Below are positions 54,402 through 63,800 of a stretch of 64,000 nucleotides of DNA, piece by piece. The stretch is from Slackia sp. ZJ119 (GTDB lineage Bacteria; Actinomycetota; Coriobacteriia; Coriobacteriales; Eggerthellaceae), in the NCBI RefSeq assembly GCF_011039175.1, contig NZ_JAAKEN010000002.1, positions 62,001 through 126,000 of the forward strand, read 5' to 3'. The notes beneath the pieces were generated by a model. The model had not been told where the DNA came from. It did no database searches and saw only the letters and a list, made by a program, of their open reading frames with translations. A program made the translations under genes and the position numbers. The stretch's first letter is position 1, and each line of letters opens with the position of its first letter.

Positions 54402-55974
54402 GCTGCGCAGCGACCAGGCAAAAGCGCTGCGCGGCAAGGCGGTGCGTTCGGCCTTGCTCGCATTCGTCGTGTACACGCTCGCGTTTTCCGGCGTCGTTTT
54501 GATGCTGCGCGACTTCTCCCCCGTCATTGGCAACGCCGTCGCCGACGCCACATCGCACTGGCTCTACGTGTCAAAGGAGACGCTTTCCGAACATGGCGAG
54601 ACCATAGACGACAACATCCAGGCGCTCGTCGAGCCAAACGGCCAGATAGCCATGCGCGACCTGTCGACGTACTACGCGGTGCGCAACCTGAAAGAGCCCC
54701 TCTTGCTTGCGCTGTATGTCGCCGGGCTGGCCGTCATATGGTTCCGCAGCGTCTCGAAAACCATCGGGTACGTCGACCGCGTGTCGCAAGCGCTTTCGGT
54801 GTCGTGCCTGATCGAAGGCGAAAACGTCGAGCTGCCCGACGAGCTGGCGTCCACGCGCGTCGCCGTGGGGGCCGTGAGGACGCGCATCGCGGCGAGCGAG
54901 CTTGCCGTCGTCAACGCCGAGCAGCGGAAAAACGAGCTGGTAGCGTATTTGGCGCACGACATCAAAACGCCGCTGACCTCGGTCGTAGGGTATTTGGAAC
55001 TGCTGGCCGACGCGCCGGAGCTGCCCGACGAAAAGCGGCGCGACTATGCCGCTCGCGCACTGGCGAAAACGGACCGGCTCGAAGAGCTGATGGACGAGTT
55101 TTTCGAGATCACGCGGTACAACCTGCAGGCCATCCCCATCGAGCGCAGCACGGTGGACCTGCTGCTGTTCTGCGAGCAGGTGGCAGACGAGTTCGCGCTG
55201 GTCGCCCAGGAGCGCAGGCAGCGGATCGTGGTCGAAGCGCCGGCCGACACGCCGGTGTTCATCGACAGCGCGAAAATGGCCCGCGCGGTCGGCAACGTCA
55301 TGCGCAACGCGCTGGCCTACGGAGACGCCGGCACGGTCGTGCGGCTGCAGGCCGGGGTAGCAGGGGCGGCAAGGGTTGCAGAGGTAGCGAGAGAAGTGGC
55401 AGAGGTGGCGGCAAGCGCGTGTGAGCTGGGGAAGGGCAGCGTGACTGATGAGGCAGGCATGAGGAAGGGCGACACCGCTGACGAGGCAGATGAAGAGGCG
55501 GTTGGAACCGCTGACGAGCCGGGCGTCGAGAGAGGCAGCACTGCCGATGAAGCGGGCGCAGATGCGGTCGAAACCGCAAGCGAGCTGGGTGCTGGGAGGG
55601 GCAGCGCGACCGATGGGGCAGGAATGAGGAAGGGCGACACCGCTGACGAGGCAGGCGCAGAGGCAGCTGGAACCGCAGATGAGCTGAGCTCCGAGAGAGG
55701 CGGCGCGACTGGCGGGGCGAAGGACGCGGGGGCGCTCACCATTGTGGTCACCAACCAAGGGCGCGAGATTTCAGCCGCCCACCTGGAGCGCATCTTCGAG
55801 AAGTTCTACCGCGAGGACGTCTCGCGCAAGCAGGGCAAAAACGCCGGCCTCGGTCTGGCCATCGCCCGCGAGATCGTGCAGGCGCACCGCGGCAGCATCA
55901 CCGCCGCCAGTGAAAACGGCACGACCACCTTCACCATCTCCCTGCCGCAAGACCCGCGCCGACAGATCGGCTGA
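54394..55974 (+). CDS. Sensor histidine kinase with a repetitive insertion in the ATPase domain
   Basis: 526 residues from an ATG at 54394 (AGGAG site), overlapping the response regulator. Two membrane helices (about 18-38 and 101-120) bracket a short sensor loop. HisKA has His188 (AYLAHDIKTPLTS). The N box is at 299-306 and the G boxes at 453-456 and 484-489. Between them is a 126-residue Gly/Ala/Glu/Thr-rich insertion (about 322-447) with near-repeats such as MRKGDTADEA, where normal kinases have about 20 residues. The insertion is an in-frame expansion and probably forms a disordered loop; whether the kinase still works is unclear, but all core motifs remain. Confidence 0.92.
   Translation: MGRLRSDQAKALRGKAVRSALLAFVVYTLAFSGVVLMLRDFSPVIGNAVADATSHWLYVSKETLSEHGETIDDNIQALVEPNGQIAMRDLSTYYAVRNLKEPLLLALYVAGLAVIWFRSVSKTIGYVDRVSQALSVSCLIEGENVELPDELASTRVAVGAVRTRIAASELAVVNAEQRKNELVAYLAHDIKTPLTSVVGYLELLADAPELPDEKRRDYAARALAKTDRLEELMDEFFEITRYNLQAIPIERSTVDLLLFCEQVADEFALVAQERRQRIVVEAPADTPVFIDSAKMARAVGNVMRNALAYGDAGTVVRLQAGVAGAARVAEVAREVAEVAASACELGKGSVTDEAGMRKGDTADEADEEAVGTADEPGVERGSTADEAGADAVETASELGAGRGSATDGAGMRKGDTADEAGAEAAGTADELSSERGGATGGAKDAGALTIVVTNQGREISAAHLERIFEKFYREDVSRKQGKNAGLGLAIAREIVQAHRGSITAASENGTTTFTISLPQDPRRQIG
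55459..55654 (+). repeat. Internal direct repeats in the histidine-kinase gene
   Basis: A 31-base string starting ATGAGGAAGGGCGACACCGC occurs exactly at 55459-55489 and 55624-55654, 165 bases (55 codons) apart. Degenerate related segments (GCTGACGAG, GGCAGC) lie between. This is the likely origin of the in-frame insertion in the kinase. Confidence 0.75.
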
Positions 55975-56140
55975 CGCACCGAGGGAACGCCAGCGGTATG
56001 CCCGCCGGCACGCCGGTGCGCTCCGCCGCAGTCCCGACGTGCTGCCAACGTCGCCACTGGCGCACCACCGGCGACACTTTCGGGTACTGACGTCATCGTC
56101 GACACCTCACGCGTGCGCCCCTCCTTTCGCTGCTTCTCAT

Positions 56141-56396
56141 ATGAAGAAATTGTGTACCGGAGACTATTCGTGGCAATTTTCTCCTTCCCTGCATCATTTT
56201 GTTGAAAATTCCGGAGTTTTGCCCGCGAAATCGACCTTTGAGCCCTCTTTTAGGGTCGATCTCGGTGCCGAGAAGACCAAAATTACCGCATATATACATA
56301 ATTTTATATTATCCTCAACTAACCCTAATCTAAAAATGATGCGTAAGTTGCAGAAATGGATACCAATAATCTCCAATACACAATTTCTACAAACAT
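56141..56396. repeat. Intergenic inverted-repeat element, family 2, copy B
   Basis: The left end reads ATGAAGAAATTGTGTACCGG, followed by AGACTATT; the reverse complement of the right end reads TGTAGAAATTGTGTATTGGA, followed by GATTATT. GCATCATTTT occurs in both arms (56191-56200 and, inverted, at about 56334-56343). The centre (56280-56335) is AT-rich, unlike the genes around. Related to copy A at 20301-20545. The 576-base gap between the two kinase/regulator pairs otherwise shows nothing. Confidence 0.75.
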
Positions 56397-56550
56397 AATT
56401 GCCGTCAAGACGCGTCGATCGCCGCTCAGAAGCGAAGCCCGCCGTCTTTTGCTGCAAAAAAGCAGCAAGACCAGGGCTTCGCCGCCCTCTTGGACGAAGT
56501 GCCGGCCTGGGCGATAATGGCACCTGCAAGCAAAACGGAAGGCGGCGCCG

Positions 56551-57261
56551 GTGAACCATATATTATTAGTAGAGGACGACGGAGATCTGGCTCGCATCGT
56601 GGCTCGGTATCTGGAAGGCGAAGGGATGGCCGTGCGTGTGGCGCCTAGCGCTGAAGACGCCTACGACCTGCTGACGCATTCGGTGTTTGATCTGGTGGTG
56701 CTTGACATCAACCTGCCGGGCGACGACGGGCTTGCGGCTTGCCGGAACCTGCGGGCCGCAAGCGACGTGCCGATCATTTTCGCGACGGCCCGCATGGACG
56801 AGGGGGACCGCGTGGCCGGGCTCGATCTGGGCGGCGACGGCTATCTGTCGAAGCCGTATTCGCTGCGCGAGCTGCGGTCTTACATCGAAGCGCTGCTGCG
56901 ACGCTTTGGGAAGGCGGCGGGCGGCAGCGTCGTGCGGCAAGGGCCGTTCGAGCTCGACACGGCTGCCGGAGTCGTTCGCAAGGCGGGCGAAGCAGTCGCG
57001 CTGGCACCGAAGGAATATGCGCTGGCGGCGTTCCTCATGATGCACGAAGGCGAAATCTTGTCAAAAGAACGCCTGATCAGCGAAGTATGGGGCGCGTTTT
57101 GCGACGTCGAGCCGCAAACGGTGGCCGTGCACATGAGCTGGCTGCGGTCGAAGTTGGAAGACGACCCGGCTCACCCGGCGCACTTCCTCACCGTCCACGG
57201 GCGGGGGTATCGGTTCGTCGCGAAGCCGAATGACAACCCGTCACAGCAAGGGCGGCTATGA
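56551..57261 (+). CDS. OmpR/PhoB-family response regulator, second pair
   Basis: 236 residues with a GTG start at 56551 (GGAAGG upstream). Receiver: acidic Glu/Asp at 8-10, Asp52 in VVLDINLPG, Thr in FATARMD, Lys in LSKPYS. A winged helix follows (LAPKEYALAAFLMMHEGEILSKERL to GRGYRFV). It overlaps the next histidine kinase by 4 bases (ATGA). Confidence 0.95.
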   Translation: MNHILLVEDDGDLARIVARYLEGEGMAVRVAPSAEDAYDLLTHSVFDLVVLDINLPGDDGLAACRNLRAASDVPIIFATARMDEGDRVAGLDLGGDGYLSKPYSLRELRSYIEALLRRFGKAAGGSVVRQGPFELDTAAGVVRKAGEAVALAPKEYALAAFLMMHEGEILSKERLISEVWGAFCDVEPQTVAVHMSWLRSKLEDDPAHPAHFLTVHGRGYRFVAKPNDNPSQQGRL

Positions 57262-58574
57262 GCGGGCAGGCGGCAGGTTCGGAAGGGAAGCGCATCACCC
57301 GGCGTCTCATAGGACTTTCACTGACTGCAACGGTCATCATTGCGGCATCGGGGCTGGCAGCGGGCTGCATTGCCTTGAACGACGCCAGCTCTCAGGCGCT
57401 GCAGGCACAGATCGTCGCCCTCAACGACACCCGGGTCGCGCTGCAAAAAAGCCGCGGGACGGAAGATCTCGCGGAAAACGGCACCGCCAGCCCCACCGAG
57501 ACAAGCGCGTCGGAAGCCGAACGCGAATCCGACGCGGAAGGCGAACCGACCGGCGCCGACAACCCCGCCCAAGCCGCCGACGCCGCGCTCGCGCAAACCC
57601 AAGACGCGCTGCGCAAGGTGGCCGACGCGCAAAACGCCTCTGTCGCCTTCGCCATAGCGGCCGTCACGCTGCTGGCGATCGCGGCGGTGTGGGGCCTTGT
57701 CGCCTACCTGTACGTGACCGTCGTGCGCCCGTTTCTGCACCTGGAATCGTTCGCCGCCGACGTGGCGGCCGGAAATCTCGATGCTCCGCTCACCTACGAA
57801 CGCAGCAACCCGTTCGGTCGTTTCACCTGGGCTTTCGACGCCATGCGCATCGATCTGAAACGCGCCCGAGCCGCCGAAGCACAAGCTGTCGAAGCCGCAA
57901 AGACCACCGTCGCCTCGCTTTCTCACGACATCAAAACGCCCATCGCGTCCATCCGCGCGTACTCCGAAGCCTTGGAGCTGGGCCTTGACCGCACGCCCGA
58001 GGAACGCGCCGAATACACCGCGCTCATCATGCGCAAGTGCGACGACGTGGCGGCGCTGGCCAGCGACCTGTTCACGCACTCGCTCGCCGAGCTGGACCGC
58101 ATCGCCGTGAAGCCCACGCCGACCCCCATCGCCGCAACCGTGCGTGCCGCCGTGACCGATTTCGACGCTTCGGGAAAAGTTAGCCTAGCACAACTTGACG
58201 AAGCGACGGTCTGCCACGACCCGCAGCGCTTGGCCGAAGCGCTCGAAAACCTGCTCGCCAATGCCCGCAAGTACGCGCCTGACGCATCGGTCGAGGTCAG
58301 CGGCGCTCGGTGCCCCGACCGCGCCGTCTACCAGCTGCACGTGCGCGACTTCGGCCCCGGCATGCCGGCCGAGGACCTTCCCTTCACCTTCGACCGCTTC
58401 TTCCGCGGCTCCAACGCCGGCGACGCCCCCGGCGCGGGCCTGGGGCTCTATATCGTGCGCCACCTGGTCGAACGCATGGGCGGCACCGTCCACGCCGAAA
58501 ACGCCGGCCCCGGCCTGCGCGTCGTCATCGCCCTGCCGTTGGAAGACCCTCTGCGACACGACCCGAAGGTTTGA
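57258..58574 (+). CDS. Sensor histidine kinase, second pair
   Basis: 438 residues. Two membrane helices (about 16-40 and 128-155) flank an Ala/Glu/Thr-rich extracytoplasmic loop, followed by a HAMP-like segment (RPFLHLESFAADVAAGNLD). HisKA has His223 (LSHDIKTPIAS). The ATPase domain has the N box ENLLANARKYAP, FGPGMP and GAGLGLYIVRHLVERMGG. The start ATG overlaps the regulator stop. The signal is unknown. Confidence 0.95.
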   Translation: MSGQAAGSEGKRITRRLIGLSLTATVIIAASGLAAGCIALNDASSQALQAQIVALNDTRVALQKSRGTEDLAENGTASPTETSASEAERESDAEGEPTGADNPAQAADAALAQTQDALRKVADAQNASVAFAIAAVTLLAIAAVWGLVAYLYVTVVRPFLHLESFAADVAAGNLDAPLTYERSNPFGRFTWAFDAMRIDLKRARAAEAQAVEAAKTTVASLSHDIKTPIASIRAYSEALELGLDRTPEERAEYTALIMRKCDDVAALASDLFTHSLAELDRIAVKPTPTPIAATVRAAVTDFDASGKVSLAQLDEATVCHDPQRLAEALENLLANARKYAPDASVEVSGARCPDRAVYQLHVRDFGPGMPAEDLPFTFDRFFRGSNAGDAPGAGLGLYIVRHLVERMGGTVHAENAGPGLRVVIALPLEDPLRHDPKV

Positions 58575-58670
58575 CGCATTCTCCGTCCGCTCCATGAACG
58601 ACTCGCCCTGAAAAACAATATTTCCCCTATACTGCTTTTCATATCGTCAGCGCCGCAGAAAGGAGCGCTT

Positions 58671-60143
58671 GTGGCTGTTGTCTCGCAGTTTTCCCAGCTA
58701 CGCCAAGCGCAGGACGCCAACGGCGCATGGCAGCTTCTCCGCGCCCGCAACGCCGCGCTCATCATGGCCGTCCTTGATGCCCACTTCGACGAGCGCAACC
58801 GGCGCATTCCCGTGTCCGACCTCGCAAATTCGGTCGACTTCGCCCTTCAAGAGCTCCGCTTCCGCGCCAACATCGACTACGAGCACACCGGCGCAGACGC
58901 CTGCGAGCAATGGCGCAAGAAGGGCTACCTTGTCAGGCGAGCGTCCAAGCAGCGCCGCGAAGAAACGTATGAGCTTTCCTCGGAAGCCATGGCCGCCATC
59001 GCATTTGCAAAACAGCTGGTGCAGCCTCGACGCACGGCAACGCAGTCTCGATTGTCCCTGATCATGGATGCCGTCCACGATCTTGCCGTCGCGAGCAGCA
59101 GCGACGTTGAACGACGCAAAAAATCCCTGCTCGCCGATCGGGCCGCCATTGACGCCGAACTTGAGAGGATAGAGCAAGGCACCTACGTCGTAATCGATGA
59201 CTCAGAAGGCCTTGAGCGGCTCAGCGACATTTTGGCGCTCATAAACGAAATCCCTGAAGACTTCGCCCACGTGAAAACCGAATTCGCGCAGCTCAACAAA
59301 ACCATCTTCGAATCCATCATCAGCTACAGCGACAACTACCGCGACATCCTCGACGACATCTTCGCCGGCGTAAACCATATCGCACAATCGCCCGCCGGCC
59401 GTTCGTTCCAAGGATTCTACGATCTGCTGCGCGACAACGACCTCACCGAATCGCTCCAAGACGATATCGACGACATCCTCGGCACGCCGTTCGCAACCGC
59501 GCTCGCTTCTGAAAAACGCCGACAACTTCACAGCATGACACGGAACTTCCTCGAGCAAAGCGGCGACGTCAACGAAGCCAAACTGTCTTTCGGGCACGGC
59601 CTGCAGCGTTTCGTGCAAAGCCATCGATACCAAACGGACAGGCAGATCAAGAAAGACATCGACCGCACGCTCGCCAATCTCCATAGGCTTTCCTGCATCG
59701 CTTCGCCACAAAAGACAATCGACGCAAGCCTTCACCTTTCGTCGCTTTCCATACAGCCCATCGCGCGATGGCAGCTGCGAAATCCTGCGGAAACCGTCGC
59801 AGCGCCGCTCGAAGAGATATCCAGCGCCCAAGCCGGACGGCTGTCGCTCGAAGATCTATACCAAAAAGCACGGCAATCCGAGATCGACTTCGAAGAGCTG
59901 ATCGAAAACATCAACGACGTTCTTCGTTGCGAACGCGAACGCCGCACCGCAAGCGTGAAAGACGTGCTCGAAAAGCACCCCGCCACCCAAGGCGCTGCCA
60001 GCATTGTCGGACTCCTCAGCCTTGCGTACCAAAACGGCCGTCCAGCCGAAGGAGAAGACGAACTGGCATGGGAAACCGAACACGGCACCTGGCGATGTGC
60101 ACTCGCTCCCCGATACGAATTCTACCAGGAGGTTCAGCTGTGA
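58671..60143 (+). CDS. jetA: JetA, kleisin-like DUF3375 subunit of a Wadjet (MukBEF-like) system
   Basis: 490 residues with a GTG start at 58671 after AAAGGAG. It matches the DUF3375 layout: an N-terminal winged-helix-like part (AALIMAVLDAHFDERNRRIPVSDLANSV), a long central coiled part (about 145-330) and a C-terminal winged-helix region. In Wadjet complexes JetA is the kleisin bridging the SMC heads. It overlaps jetB by 4 bases (GTGA), and jetB overlaps jetC in the same way. A TATACT box at 58628-58633 could be its -10 element. Confidence 0.9.
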   Translation: MAVVSQFSQLRQAQDANGAWQLLRARNAALIMAVLDAHFDERNRRIPVSDLANSVDFALQELRFRANIDYEHTGADACEQWRKKGYLVRRASKQRREETYELSSEAMAAIAFAKQLVQPRRTATQSRLSLIMDAVHDLAVASSSDVERRKKSLLADRAAIDAELERIEQGTYVVIDDSEGLERLSDILALINEIPEDFAHVKTEFAQLNKTIFESIISYSDNYRDILDDIFAGVNHIAQSPAGRSFQGFYDLLRDNDLTESLQDDIDDILGTPFATALASEKRRQLHSMTRNFLEQSGDVNEAKLSFGHGLQRFVQSHRYQTDRQIKKDIDRTLANLHRLSCIASPQKTIDASLHLSSLSIQPIARWQLRNPAETVAAPLEEISSAQAGRLSLEDLYQKARQSEIDFEELIENINDVLRCERERRTASVKDVLEKHPATQGAASIVGLLSLAYQNGRPAEGEDELAWETEHGTWRCALAPRYEFYQEVQL

Positions 60144-60883
60144 CAGACCTGGATGTTTTTTCGGAATCCCCTGTCGAAGCCGTCTCAAGCGCACCTGACG
60201 CTTTGCACGATGACAGCCTTTGGCCCGGCGACGCCGGAACGCTTACGTTGACCGGGCGGCGCACGCTTCTGCAGCTTGTTCACGGACCGTTCCTTGACGC
60301 GCGACGTCACAGCGACCTGTGGAAAGAGCTCCTGCGCAACCAGCAGGCAATCGCAGCGCGCTGCAACGATCTGCTGCTCGATCTGGTCGTCGACGTCGAC
60401 CGCGGAATCGCCTTCGTCCGCAACGCAACGTCTCCCGCAACCGAGCTGCCGAAAGCCACGCGCTCGATCACCCTGACGCTGCTCGACACGCTGCTCGTTT
60501 TGACCTTGCGCCGCGAACTGCTCATGTCGGCCGAAGACCGCGTCGTCGTCGACAAGGACGAGATCCTCTCCTCGCTCGGCCAGTATCAGCCGCTCGAGCG
60601 CATTGACGAGGCGGCGTTCAGCAAGCGCCTCGATCGGGCCTGGGGAAAGATGCGCGACAACAACATCGTGCTCCCTCTCCCCGACACGCCCAACCGATTC
60701 GAAATCTCTCCCGTGCTCGCCATCGTTTTCGGCACCGAAGAAGCACGAGCGGTCGCCGCGTCAATTGACGAGTTGTTGGAAAGCACCCTTGAGCAGAATG
60801 CTGCAGCTGAAAGAGACGACGCCTCTATCAACCGGCAGAGGGAATTGCTGATCACCGAACTCAAGAAAAGGAATCGGTCATGA
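60140..60883 (+). CDS. jetB: JetB, DUF4194 kite-like subunit
   Basis: 247 residues from a GTG at 60140 with an AGGAGG site 7 bases upstream; the frame is open far upstream, but the overlap with jetA argues against a longer protein. After a 30-residue start comes a winged-helix pair typical of DUF4194 (RRTLLQLVHGPFLDARRHSDLWKELLRNQQAI and EILSSLGQYQPLERIDEAAFSKRLDRAWGKM). These are KITE-type subunits that bind the kleisin in MukBEF/Wadjet complexes. Confidence 0.9.
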   Translation: MTDLDVFSESPVEAVSSAPDALHDDSLWPGDAGTLTLTGRRTLLQLVHGPFLDARRHSDLWKELLRNQQAIAARCNDLLLDLVVDVDRGIAFVRNATSPATELPKATRSITLTLLDTLLVLTLRRELLMSAEDRVVVDKDEILSSLGQYQPLERIDEAAFSKRLDRAWGKMRDNNIVLPLPDTPNRFEISPVLAIVFGTEEARAVAASIDELLESTLEQNAAAERDDASINRQRELLITELKKRNRS

Positions 60884-63800
60884 GCACGCCCCGAAAGCAT
60901 GTCGGGCAGTGGCGGTTGGCGCACCTGGAGGTCGTCAACTGGGGAACGTTCTGCGGACACCATGCCGTCAAGGTCAGCCCGCAGGGGCTTCTCATCACTG
61001 GCGATTCCGGATCGGGCAAGTCGACATTGCTCGACGCAATCGCCACAGCCCTCACCCCGCCAGGAAAACGCCAGTTCAATGCAGCAGCAAAAACGAATGG
61101 ATCCCTTAGAGACGACCGCTCGCTCGTCAGCTACCTGCGCGGAGCCTACGCCCATGTCGCCACCGCCTCCGGAGAGATCGCCAGCCAGTTCCTGCGCGAC
61201 CGCGCAGCCACCTGGAGCGGCATCCTTCTGCGCTACGACTGCGGCATCGTCGACGGCCTTCCCATCCACCGGCCCGTCAATCTCGTCGTGCTTTTCCACC
61301 TTAAAGCCGGATCAGTCAGCCAGACCGACGTTTCGTCGCTCTACGTTGTCGCACGCGGCGCCTGCACGTTGCTCGACTTCAAGCCCTTCATCGAACGCGG
61401 AGCCGACCTCGCAGCGCTCAACCGGTATCTTGGCACGTCAGGGAAAGGCCACCGATCGTTTGCGCCCTATGCTGCGCTTTTTTGTCGCTCCATGGGAATT
61501 CGCAGCACCCAAACGCTCGAATTGCTCCATAAAACCCAAGCTGCCAAAAATTTCGGCTCGCTTGACGAACTTTTCCGCAGGTTCATGCTCGAGAAGCCGC
61601 CGACCTACGAACTGTCAGACGCCGCTGTGGACCAATTCACATCCCTGTCCGACGCCTACGCCGGAGTCGTTGAGCAGCGCAAGCAAATGCTGGCGCTCGA
61701 GCCGCTCGAAGGCCTTGCCGAAAAACTCTCCACAGCTCAAAACAACCTGCAAAAGAGCGAACGCCTGAGCGCACAGCTCGGCCCGTTCACCTTGTCACTT
61801 GAAAAGTCCTCCGTCGAAGCAGCGATAACCGCACTCCATCACCGGGCGGAAACCGCCGCCATTCAGCAAACCGAAGCCGAAGCAGAAGTTCGCAACGCTG
61901 AAGTGGAGCGCGAGCGAGCCGTTGCGCTCTACGACAAAAATGACGGCCTGGCATTGGCCATGGCGGAAAAAGACGCCGCCACGGCGCGACTCAAGTGCAC
62001 CGACATCGCGCAGCGCCGCAAACATCTCCTGCGCGACCTGCGCTGTCTTGGAATCGAATCGATCCCTGCCTCCCAGGCGCAATTCACAGACCTGCAACGT
62101 CGGTTGGAGAGAGAGTCCCTCGAAACCGAAAAGGCAAGCGAAACCGCCTCGCTCGAAAACATGCACATCGCCGCCCGCATCGAAGAGTGCAAAGCCCGAG
62201 CGAAGGCCACCGAAGAGGAATTGCGCCATCTCAGGGAAAATCCGACGAACATTCCCGAAAAGCTGCATCGCATCCGCCATCAGCTTGCCGGTGAGTTGGG
62301 TCTTTCCGATCATGACGTGCCTTTCTTCGGCGAACTCGTTTCTGTGCGGCCGCAAGACAAAGCCTGGCAAGGAGCGCTCGAACGGCTGATCGGGCGCCAA
62401 GCGCTGGTGCTGCTCGCGCCAAAAAAGGCCGGCCCCAGCGTGTCTGCCTGGGTCAACGGGCACAATCTGGGCACGCGCTTCGAATACGAGCTTGTTCCCG
62501 AAGCCATCGAGGTTCCCAACGTCAAGCTGTCCGAGCATTCGAGCGTCCGAAAACTCGTCGTAAACGACGCGCCGGCGCATCCCGAATTCTCCTTATGGGC
62601 CAATCGCGAAATCCGCCGTCGCTTCAACTACGAATGCGTTCTTTGCGTCGAAGACCTGGCAAAGCATCAATACGCCCTCACCCAGGAAGGTTTGATCAAG
62701 CGCGCAGAACGTCACGTGAAAGACGACCGCTATCGCATAAACGATCGAACGCGATGGCTTCTCGGCACGTCGAACGCGCAAAAGATCGACGTGCTTGTCG
62801 GCAACTTGCAAACATGCCGCGAAGAGCTTGAGCAGGCGCAGACGTCATACCACCAGGCACAGAAGCAACTCCGAACGTCTTTCGACCTTCAGCGAACCTG
62901 CGAAGTCTTGCGAGAGGCCGCATGGGAAAACTACGACCTAAGCGCTGCAACCGAAGAACTTGAAGCCGCCAACCGCTTCCTGGAAACGCTGAAGAAGGGC
63001 AATGCGAAACTGGCCGAGGCGGCCCGCTTGCGCGACGCTGCCATAGAGCGAGAGCGGACCGCTCGAAAAGCCTATGCCGACGCCCAAAGCGCACTGAGTG
63101 ACATCGCGGCGAAAACGAGCAAACTGGAAGACACCCTCGCCTCCATTGCCGAGAAGATGCCTTCTGACTGGCACATAAGCGACACCGATCGCATAGAGCT
63201 CACGAACCTTATGAATAAGGCCAACAGCGCATACCTTGCCGATTCAGCAGCCCTTTGGCAGGCTTCATCAGACGTTCATGGCGTCATCATCAGGCGCAAG
63301 GACGACGAAACGACTGCAATTCAACGAGCAGTGCGCGCCATCGAAGCCATCCTCGTGTCGTTCAAGCGTGATTGGCCTGCCCAAGCCGCCCATTTCGACG
63401 CCAGCATCAAAGACCTCGACGGATACGTCGCCATCCTGCGGCGCATACGCGCCGTCGGGCTGCCCGATTACGAAAACCGCTTCCTGCAGATCCTTTCGGA
63501 ATTCAGCCGCGACCGCATAACGGCGCTCAACACCGCCATCCGCGGCGCCTTCGCAGAGATTCGCGAGAAGCTCGAACCCGTCAACCGCTCTCTCGCGCTG
63601 TCGGATTACGCACCCAGCATTCACCTGCATATCGAGCTGCAGAAAAACCTTCCCGTTGAAGCACGAGACTTTCTTTCCAGTCTGCGCACCATCGTCGAAG
63701 GCAGCTGGAACATCGACGATATCGACGAGGCAGAACAGCGATTCCTTGCATTGTCGCAGATCATCAATCGGTTAGGGTCGGAAGAGCCTGCCGACAAGCG

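Noticed and set aside
59768-60139. Extended N-terminus for JetB
   Set aside because: The extension overlaps jetA in another frame and is Arg-rich shadow sequence. The GTG at 60140 has an AGGAGG site and the same 4-base overlap as the other genes of the operon.
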